Shown here piece after piece: positions 56,870-64,000 of a DNA stretch of 64,000 nucleotides; the first letter of the stretch is position 1; every line of letters starts with the position of its first letter. This DNA comes from Hordeum vulgare subsp. vulgare (lineage: Eukaryota; Streptophyta; Magnoliopsida; Poales; Poaceae), in contig NC_058524.1 of assembly GCF_904849725.1 (NCBI RefSeq), forward strand, positions 511,484,263 to 511,548,262. Direction: 5' to 3'. A program made the translations under genes and the position numbers. The notes under the pieces were generated by a model. That model was given only the letters and a program-made list of their open reading frames with translations, was not told the DNA's origin and searched no databases.

Positions 56870-58410
56870 ACTCCCCCAAGCTTAGACCTCGCTTGTCCCC
56901 AAGCGAAAGCCTAGCTCAATAAATATGTCCACATGTTTAGGCAGAGAGGTCTCGACAAAACAAGATACGAGCATGCATGCATCATGATCATGATCATAAC
57001 AGCCATACCAACATATAATCTCTCATGCTAAAGTGATAATTCCTTCACAAAGTAAAGCATGGATCAAGAACCTTACCGAGAAGTAACAACCGACAACCTT
57101 TAGTCATTGAAGCAATTGCAATTTATCACAACATCAGAAAGAGTCAAATAAGAGCTTGTAAAGCAAATACACATACTCAATCATTCTTTCGTTCTCTACA
57201 ATTGCTACAACGCACGTTGTACTCATGAGATCAAAGTTTCAGCTGGACACAGAGAAAGATAGGGGCTTACACTTTTGCCTCCAAACTGCTTACCTCAAGG
57301 GTAACTTCAACAATAATAATTCATGAATACTTACTTCCAAGTTGACATATGAATATAGATCTTTCCCAAGCATATGATGGTAGCCAAGATAAAGGCGAAA
57401 TAAGGAATTGGTGAAGATCACCGTGACTCTTTCAAGGGAAAAAAGTAAAGGTACAAGATAGGCCCTTCGTAGAGGGAAGCAGAGGTTGTCATGCGCTTTT
57501 GAGGTTTGGATGTGTGTCCTCTTAGTGCGGAGGAACGTCATTTTATATTGCCTCCTGTGATAAAGAACTTTATTATGCAGTTTGTCGCTTTTATGTCTTC
57601 CTCGTCACAGGTTCGTATGAAGCTTATTTTCCACACACTAATAGATCATGCATATTAGAGAGCAATTTTTATTGCTTGCACCGATGACAACTTACTTGAG
57701 GGATCTTATTCAATCCATAGGTAGGTATGGTGGACTCTCATGGCAAATCTGGGTTGAAGGTTTATGGATGCACAAGTAGTATCTCTACTTGGTGCCGGAG
57801 TTTTGGATAATATGAGGTGGAAGAAATCGTCACATGCTAAGGGATCTCTAATCATATAACATTGTTCGGAGTCAAGCAAACACAATTCATTATGTTGTCT
57901 TCCTTGTCCAACATCTACTTGTAGGCATGCAATAGTTTAGTGAGTGTTCACAATCATAGATGGTGTGAGAGATGATATATTTATATGTGAACCTATCCTT
58001 CTTTATCACTTCCTATTAATTGCAACAATGACCAAGGTCTACGTTTGTCTACCCTCAACATGTTTCAATCATCATTCTTTTTATATGTGAAGCCATCACT
58101 TCCCATAAGATCATTACATGATCTTTCATGCTTTTGTTCTTTTCTCACTCTTTTGATCATGGCAAGAGGCATATCCCTTCAACTAAGACACTCTTTATTA
58201 TATGGCTCACGAGCTCGAATACATCGGGGGTGACACAAAGCAAAACTCAAGACTAAAACACTAAGACTTTTAAACTACTAGAGAAAAAGAAAGAAAACTG
58301 AAAAGGAACAAACTAAAACAAAGGTAAAGGCAAAAGATGTGATGGTGATACGATACCGGGGCAACTCCCCCAAGCTTGGCACCAGCCAAGGGGATTGCCC
58401 ATACCCACGC
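56870..58410 (-). other. P 3' non-coding region and PPT
   Basis: PPT at 56870-56884 (minus taagcttgggggagt). A second PPT-like copy at 58362-58379, close after the accessory ORF. 57680-58200 is the segment deleted in A and retained in I. The word gcttccctctacgaagggcc is at about 57460-57480 (reverse). No gene. Confidence 0.7.
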
Positions 58411-58827
58411 TCAGTTATATTCCTTTGGTGATGATGGTGGTGGAGTTGTTGCAACCTTTGATTCCAAGAGGGCCATCAATCTTTGATTTATACCTTGGAG
58501 ATCTGTGATATATTTCTCCAACAAAACAACTTCACGAGTGAGATAAGTATTGCGAGCAAGAGTTGTTTCACAAAACCTCAAGAGTTCAATAAAGGATGGA
58601 GACAGTAGGTCGAGGTAGGGTTGGAGGAAATCCACTTCTTCAACTTCTTCCTTGTTGAGCACAGATTGCACTTCATCCCACGCGTGATCTTTCTCCTTAT
58701 CTTTCTCCTTGGTTTCTTTAGGTAACCTCTCCTTAGCCTCCATGACCTCCATCCTTTTCAGATCAGCATGTATTTCTCCATAGACTTGAGGGAGATTGTT
58801 CTCCCCCACAAATTCCTGGGACGACAT
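58411..58827 (-). CDS. P accessory ORF in env position (138 aa)
   Basis: ATG at 58827, 12 bases after a splice-acceptor-like TTTTCTGCCGCAG (ends at 58840), the same spacing as in A. Intact: 138 codons, ending TGA at 58411. Acidic and Lys/Glu-rich first half (ERLPKETKEKDKEKDHAWDE), a helical second half with a likely coiled coil (LLEKYITDLQGINQRLMALL), and tail VATTPPPSSPKEYN as in A. The middle does not look like that of A. No signal peptide or membrane helix. Promoter-like signals lie upstream. Function unknown; an open frame next to a decayed pol is noteworthy. Confidence 0.6.
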   Translation of the reverse strand: MSSQEFVGENNLPQVYGEIHADLKRMEVMEAKERLPKETKEKDKEKDHAWDEVQSVLNKEEVEEVDFLQPYLDLLSPSFIELLRFCETTLARNTYLTREVVLLEKYITDLQGINQRLMALLESKVATTPPPSSPKEYN

Positions 58828-58912
58828 CTTGTCCTAAATCTGCGGCAGAAAACAGGCTCGAAACGAAAAACAGAGGAAATCTGCGTGATACGAGGGTCAG
58901 ACCAAACGGGAG

Positions 58913-58920
58913 AGTATATA
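58913..58920 (-). promoter_or_regulatory. Internal TATA box before P accessory ORF
   Basis: Minus TATATACT in aatatatactctcccgtttg, 86 bases before the ATG; identical word and spacing in A (40668). Preceded by the GC-rich inverted repeat (58990-59040). Confidence 0.45.
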
Positions 58921-58989
58921 TTGAATTTTTTCCAGACCAGAAGGAGTACTCCGCACGAAAACGGGGTCCGGGAGGCGCACGAGGTGGCC

Positions 58990-59040
58990 ACAAGCCCTCC
59001 CGGCGCGGCCAGGGGGTGGGCCCGCGCCGGGCAGGCTTGT
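58990..59040. repeat. GC-rich inverted repeat upstream of P accessory ORF
   Basis: Arms ACAAGCCCTCCCGGCGCGG (58990-59008) and CCGCGCCGGGCAGGCTTGT (59022-59040), two mismatches in 19, loop 13. Counterpart of 40549-40599. Confidence 0.8.
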
Positions 59041-59129
59041 CGCCTCCTCGCGCACTTCCCGAACTATTTCCAATTTTTGTATTTTTTCAAATATTCCAAA
59101 ACGGAGAAAATTTTGGACTCTCTTTTCAT

Positions 59130-60394
59130 ACCGAATCACATACCTCTTCGTTTTCGGAGTCTCAAACAAACTGATAAATGTCCCGTAGGTATTCTTCCGG
59201 AGTTATGGTATTGATGATATTGCTTTCAACATTTATGGGAGTACCTGAGATATAATGCTTGATTCTCTGCTCATTTACAACTCTCGGACAATTACCTTCC
59301 GTGTTGTTGATCTTGATAGCACCGGAGCGATATACTTCCTCAACAACATAGGGACCTTCCCATTTAGAGAGAAGCTTGCCTACAAAGAATCTTAAACGAG
59401 AGTTATATAGCAAGACATAATCACCTACATTGAACTAACGCTTTTGTATCCTCTTATCATGCCACCTCTTAACCTTCTCTTTGAACAACTTGGCATTCTC
59501 ATATGCCTGAGATCTCCATTCATCAAGCGAGTTAATATCAAATAACCTCTACTCACCGGCAAGTTTGAAATCAAAGTTGAGCTCTTTGATTGCCCAATAA
59601 GCTTTATGCTCTAGCTCAAGAGGTAAATGACATGCTTTACCGTACACCATTTTGTACGGAGACATGCCCATGGGATTCTTATACGCAGTCCTATAAGCCC
59701 ACAGTGCATCATCGAGCTTCTTAGACCAATTCTTTCTAGACCTGTTGGTAGTCTTTTGCAGAATCAGGTTAATCTCTCTATTGCTTAGCTCTACTTGACC
59801 AGTGGACTAGGGGTGATAGGGAGATGCAATTCTATGGTTGACATCGTACTTAGCAAGCGTTTTACGGAAAGCACCATGAATGAAATGTGAACCACCATCG
59901 GTCATTAGATATCTAGGGACTCCAAATCTAGGGAAAATAACTTCTTTAAGCATCCTGATAGAAGTGTTGTGATCAGCACTACTAGTGGGGATAGCTTCTA
60001 CCCACTTAGTGACGTAATCAACAACAACTAGGATGTGAGTATACCCGTTGGATTTTGGAAAAGGTCTTATATAATCAAAGCCCCAAACATCAAATGGTTC
60101 AATGACAAGTGAATAGTTCATAGGCATTTCCTGACGTTTACCGATATTGCCTACTCTTTGACATTCGTCACAAGACAAGACAAACTTACGCGCATCCTTA
60201 AAGAGAGTGGGCCAATAGAAACCTGATTGGAATACCTTGCGTGCAGTTCTATCTCCCGCATGGTGTCCTCCATAGGCCTTGGAGTGACACTTCTGTAGGA
60301 TCTGTCCCTGTTCATGTTCAGGTACACAACGTCTAATAACACCATCTACTCCTACCTTATAAAGGTGAGGATCATTCCAAAAGTAATGTCTCAA
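59130..60394 (-). pseudogene. pol: P integrase and tail
   Basis: Zinc-binding part [12 protein letters not shown] and CDECQRVG (60180-60300), open without the frameshift seen in A. Core: GFDYIRPF (about 60080), LMTDGGSHF (about 59900), TAG at about 59808 between YHP and SSGQVELSN, completing D, D, E. Later stops near 59550 (before RLFDI) and 59434 (before FNVGDY). Tail YVLLYNSRLRFF, GQRIKHYISG-like residues, stop near 59162. Catalyses cDNA insertion in intact relatives. The TAG after YHP is shared with A. Confidence 0.9.
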
Positions 60395-61990
60395 GTCAAA
60401 GAAGAATTTCTTCTTTTGCTGGTATGTGAAACTAGGTGGTATATATATTTGGCAACGATATAGTTTGCATAATCAACATACCACGGTGCACTACGTGAAG
60501 CATTGATGACATTCAATTGCTTATCGGGAAAGCTATCATCAATAGGTTGTGGGTCATCAAGAACGTTCTCCAACCTATACAAGTTATCTGCTACGGGGTT
60601 ATCAGCACCCTTTCTGTCGACAACGTGCAAATCAAACTCTTGTAGCAAGAGAACCTATCTGATAAGTCTAGGTTTAGCGTCCTTCTTCTCCATGAGGTAC
60701 TTAATGGCAGCGTGATCAGTGTGAATAGTGACTTTGGAATCAACTATGTAAGACCTGAACTTTTCACATGCAAACACGACTGCTAAAAACTCCTTCTCCG
60801 TAGTAGCATAGTTTCTTTGGGCACAGTCTAGAGTTTTACTAGCATAGTGAATAACATTCAACTTCTTGTCAACTCTTTGCCCTAGAATAGCACCAACAAC
60901 ATAATCACTAGCATCACACATGATCTCAAAAGGCAAGCTCCAATCAGCTGGTTGAACAATAGGTGCAGTTATCAAAGCCCTCTTAAGTATTTCGAAGGCT
61001 TCCTCACAATCGTCGTCAAAGATAAAAGGAATATCCTTTTGCAAGAGATTGGTAAGAGGCCTAGAAATCTTACAGAAGTCTTTAATGAACCTTCTATAGA
61101 AGCCAGCATGACCAAGGAAACTTCTTATACCTTTGATATATGTGGGGTATGGCATTTTCTCGATTGCATCAACCTTAGCCTTATCGACTTCAATACCTCT
61201 TTCAGAAATTTTATGTCCTAAGACGATGCCTTCATTAACCATAAAGTGGCACTTCTCCCAATTCAAGACAAGATTGGTGTCTTTACATCTCTGCAAGACT
61301 CGATCAAGGTTGCTGAGGCAATCATTAAAGGAAGACCTGTAAACGGAGAAGTCATCCATGAAAACCTCAACAATCTTTTCACAAAAGTCAGAGAATATAG
61401 CCATCATACATCTTTGAAAGGTGGCAGGTGCATTACATAAGCCAAAAGGCATACGTCTATAAGCAAAGGTACCGAAAGGGCAAGTGAAAGTGGTCTTCTC
61501 CTGATCAGATTGCGCAACTGGTATTTTGGAGAAACCATAATAACCGTCTAGAAAGTAGAAGTGTGTGTGTTTAGACAGCCTTTATAGCATTTGGTCGATA
61601 AAAGGTAAAGGGTAATGATCTTTCCTAGTGGCTTTATTCAATTTCCTAAAATCGATCACCATCCTATAGCCAGTAATAATCCTCTGTGGGATTAATTCAT
61701 GCTTATCATTAGGGACAACGGTAATGCCTCCCTTCTTAGGGACGCAATGCACCGGACTCACCCAATCACTATGAGCAACAGGATAGATGATACCTACTTC
61801 CAGGAGCTTTAGTATTTCTTTTCTCACTACTTCTTTCATCTTAGGATTTAATCTCCTTTGATGATCAGCAACTGGTTTGAAATGAGGATCAATTTTAATC
61901 TTGTGCTAGCATAGAATAGGACTAATGCCCTTAAGATCATCTAGAGTATATCCAATAGCAGCATGGTGCTTCCTCAGATTTTTTAGTAAC
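60395..61990 (-). pseudogene. pol: P reverse transcriptase and RNase H
   Basis: From 61990 down: stop-containing linker (TAG at about 61907 after ILC), PVADHQRRLNPKMKEVVRKE (61790-61850), IDFRKLNKATRKDHYPLPF (about 61605-61660), TAA or TAG after DQML (about 61580), MPFGLCNAPATFQRC (61408-61452), VFMDDFSVY (about 61340-61365, both catalytic Asp kept), thumb region, RNase H with CDASDYVVGAILGQ (about 60880-60925), [18 protein letters not shown] and IHTDHAAIKYL (about 60690-60722), then TAG after RLIR (about 60654). The enzyme makes cDNA; the stops inactivate this copy. Confidence 0.92.
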
Positions 61991-62004
61991 TTCTTTTCTT
62001 TATG

Positions 62005-63879
62005 CTATGAGAGGCTAGCACTAATAATAACAAGATATATCTCTTTTTCATCAAGATAAGCATACTTAAGAGTATCACGCAACTGTTTAAGCTCGAACAC
62101 AGGATCAGCCTTTGGTGGGGGTGGATACCCAAGCAGTTCAACAGGCAGATTATTCTTAAGGATAGGATATTGTTCTAAGACAACTCTATCTATCTCATCC
62201 CTTTCATCCATATGCATATCATTTTCATGCTCAAGCAAGTATTGCTCTAAGGGATCAGTAGGAGGCACGGCATTAGAATCTAAGGCAATAGTTTCATCCT
62301 TACTAGGCAACTCCTTTTCATGAGGTTGTCTACCAAACTTAGAGAAATTGAACTCATGTGACACACCTTCAAAGCCAACAGTGACAGTTTGCTTCTCACA
62401 ATCAATATGAGCATTGACAGTATTGAGGAAGGGTCTGCCAAATATGATGGGACAAAAGCTATCTCGTGCAGTAGCAAGAACGAGGAAATCAGCAGGATAC
62501 TTCGTTTTACCACACAAGACTTCAACATCCCTAACAATTCCAACAGGGCAGATAGTATCTCTATTGGCAAGCTGAATAGTGACATCAATAGGTTCTATCT
62601 CAACAGGTGCAATCTCGTCTTTGATTTCATCATATAAGGATTGAGGTATTGGACTAACACTAGCACCCACGTCACATAAGCCATGATAACAATGATCTGC
62701 TATCTTAACAGAAACAACAGGCATGCCAACAACAAGCCTATGTTTGTCTCTAGCGTGAGGTTTAGCAATTCTAGCAGCATCTTCACAGAAGTGCATATTA
62801 TGTTCATCAACATCGTCGTACAGAAGATCTTTGATGATAGCAATACTAGGTTCAACTCTAATTTGCTCAGGGGGTGTAGGTGTTCTAATATAGCCTCTAC
62901 GTATAACAGTTGAAGCTTTAGAATGATCCTTTATCCTAACAGGGAAAGGTGGTTTCTCAATGTAAGCACTGGGAACAATAGGATCATTATAGGCAATGAC
63001 TTTCTCTTCAACTGGAATGGGTTTAACTACATTAACTTCTAAAGGAGGATGATATTTAAACCACTTCTCTTTGGGGAGATCAATATGAGAAGCAAAGGAT
63101 TCACACAGTGAATCTACTATCGCAGAGTCAAGTCCATACTTAGCGCTAAAGTCACAGAAAGTATTTGTCTCAACAAAGTATTTAACGCAATCAAACGTGA
63201 AATTCATACCTGACTCCTTACCTTCTTCAAGCTCCCAATCTTTAGAGTTGCGTTTAATTCGCTCCAATAAATTACATTTGAAGTCAATATCTCTCTTCAT
63301 AAAAGAACCGGTACAAGAAGTGTCAAGCATGATGCGATCATCATGAGAAAGCCGAGCATAGAAGTTCTGAATGATAATTTCTCTCGAGAGCTCATGATTG
63401 GGGCATGAATATAGCATTGATTTAAGCCTCCCCCAAGCTTGAGCGATGCTTTCTCTGTCACGAGGCCAAAAATTATAAATATAATTCCGATCACGATGTA
63501 CTAAATGCATAGGATAAAACTTTTGATGAAATTCCAATTTCAACCGATTGTAGCCCCATGATCCAATATCATCACATAGCCTATACCATGCCAACATCTT
63601 ATCCTTCAAAGATAAAGGAAAGACCTTCTTCTTGACCTCATCCTCAGGCAAACCTGCAAGCTTAAATAAACCACAAACTTCATCTACATAGATTAGATGC
63701 AAGTCTCGATGTGCTGTTCCATCTCCTGTAAAAGGATTAGCCAGCAGTTTCTCAAGCATACCCGAAGGAAATCCAAAGCAAATATTTTCAGTAGGTGCAG
63801 CAGGTTGAGGAGCAACTATTTGTGCTTCCGTTCGAGGTGAAGATACCCCGAACAAGCCCCTCAAAGGATTAGTATCCAT
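62005..63879 (-). CDS. gag: P gag and aspartic protease, intact over 624 codons
   Basis: ATG at 63879 (MDTNPLRGLFG), chosen because A has ATG at the same place; the frame is also open a few codons upstream. Gag occupies about residues 1-300 (LAGLPEDEVKKKVFPLSLKD, NYIYNFWPRDRESIAQAWGR). Protease: CDVGASVSPIPQSLYDE at about residue 402 and IIFGRPFLNTVNAHID at about 480. A linker to RT ends at TAG 62005, where A reads Leu-Glu (ctcttagag), so the stop is a lesion of P. No zinc knuckle was recognised. The longest undamaged ORF in the window; it could still be translated if transcribed. Confidence 0.85.
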   Translation of the reverse strand: MDTNPLRGLFGVSSPRTEAQIVAPQPAAPTENICFGFPSGMLEKLLANPFTGDGTAHRDLHLIYVDEVCGLFKLAGLPEDEVKKKVFPLSLKDKMLAWYRLCDDIGSWGYNRLKLEFHQKFYPMHLVHRDRNYIYNFWPRDRESIAQAWGRLKSMLYSCPNHELSREIIIQNFYARLSHDDRIMLDTSCTGSFMKRDIDFKCNLLERIKRNSKDWELEEGKESGMNFTFDCVKYFVETNTFCDFSAKYGLDSAIVDSLCESFASHIDLPKEKWFKYHPPLEVNVVKPIPVEEKVIAYNDPIVPSAYIEKPPFPVRIKDHSKASTVIRRGYIRTPTPPEQIRVEPSIAIIKDLLYDDVDEHNMHFCEDAARIAKPHARDKHRLVVGMPVVSVKIADHCYHGLCDVGASVSPIPQSLYDEIKDEIAPVEIEPIDVTIQLANRDTICPVGIVRDVEVLCGKTKYPADFLVLATARDSFCPIIFGRPFLNTVNAHIDCEKQTVTVGFEGVSHEFNFSKFGRQPHEKELPSKDETIALDSNAVPPTDPLEQYLLEHENDMHMDERDEIDRVVLEQYPILKNNLPVELLGYPPPPKADPVFELKQLRDTLKYAYLDEKEIYLVIISASLS

Positions 63880-63956
63880 AGTGACAAGTGACAATAAATT
63901 TCAGCACACTATATGAATGTTTCCTTACCAAGTTCCACTTAGCAAAGGCGCTTCAC

Positions 63957-63974
63957 TCCCCGGCAACGGCGCCA
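63957..63974 (-). promoter_or_regulatory. P primer-binding site (tRNA-Asp)
   Basis: Minus TGGCGCCGTTGCCGGGGA, 11 bases from the LTR border at 63986; exact complement of the tRNA-Asp 3' end. Confidence 0.88.
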
Positions 63975-63985
63975 GAAAAGAGTCT

Positions 63986-64000
63986 TGATGACCCACAAGT
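63986..64000 (-). repeat. P 5' LTR, last 15 bases
   Basis: tgatgacccacaagt, identical to the outer end of the 3' LTR at 55347-55361. The rest lies right of the window. Confidence 0.88.

Larger units (their letters stand above)
55347..64000 (-). mobile_element. P: Athila-lineage Gypsy retrotransposon, A family, 5' LTR beyond window
   Basis: 3' LTR 55347-56869, PPT, 3' region, accessory ORF, integrase, RNase H, RT, protease, gag and PBS in order on the minus strand; the 5' LTR starts at 63986 and leaves the window. LTR termini and protein sequence match A closely. RT keeps FMDD and RNase H keeps TDH, so it is better preserved than A, though with several stops. Left outer flank CACGT (55342-55346); the partner is outside the window. 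Confidence 0.93.

Overview
The window is nuclear DNA of a large-genome grass, most probably a Triticeae species (wheat, barley, rye or Aegilops). No host gene was recognised. Practically all 64 kb is nested LTR retrotransposons and fragments, plus one Stowaway MITE. The assignment rests on Athila-lineage Gypsy elements whose LTRs begin TGATACGTC, primer-binding sites (PBS) complementary to tRNA-Asp, a Tat-type Gypsy element and the MITE. Family names (Sabrina or WHAM-like) are only suggested, because no database could be searched.

Letters used here: G = LTR end at 1-255. F = gag-protease-only element, 256-10581, carrying a 4 kb non-coding insert. E = Athila-like host element, 10582-12315 and 45721-45989. 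C = Tat-like element, minus strand, 12316-45715, inserted in E with target site duplication (TSD) ACTAG. D = complete gag-protease-only element, 15546-23684, inserted in C with TSD TCGCG. A = Athila element with full gag-pol, 25108-43822, inserted in C. B = gag-protease-only composite, minus strand, 28927-about 38189, inserted in the reverse transcriptase (RT) gene of A, with a Stowaway MITE at 37857-38016. Nesting reaches five levels: E, C, A, B, MITE.

Right of C/E the order is: H = 5' LTR and gag of another retrotransposon (45990-47647). I = minus-strand Athila-like 3' LTR and 3' region (47648-about 52650), its LTR split by K. K = 3' end and LTR of another retroelement (47936-50418). M = a region with a coiled-coil ORF and tandem repeats (about 52651-55346). 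P = a second, better preserved A-type Athila element on the minus strand (55347 to the window end).

How the parts may work together (inference): A and P encode gag, aspartic protease, RT, RNase H and integrase, although both are now broken. F, D and B encode only gag and protease but share the PBS, polypurine tract (PPT) and LTR ends, so they look like partly defective elements mobilised by A/P-type relatives. The most unusual module is downstream of integrase in A and P. There, an LTR-like inverted repeat, a TATA box and a splice-acceptor-like site precede a small ORF with a shared start context and tail but a different middle in the two copies.
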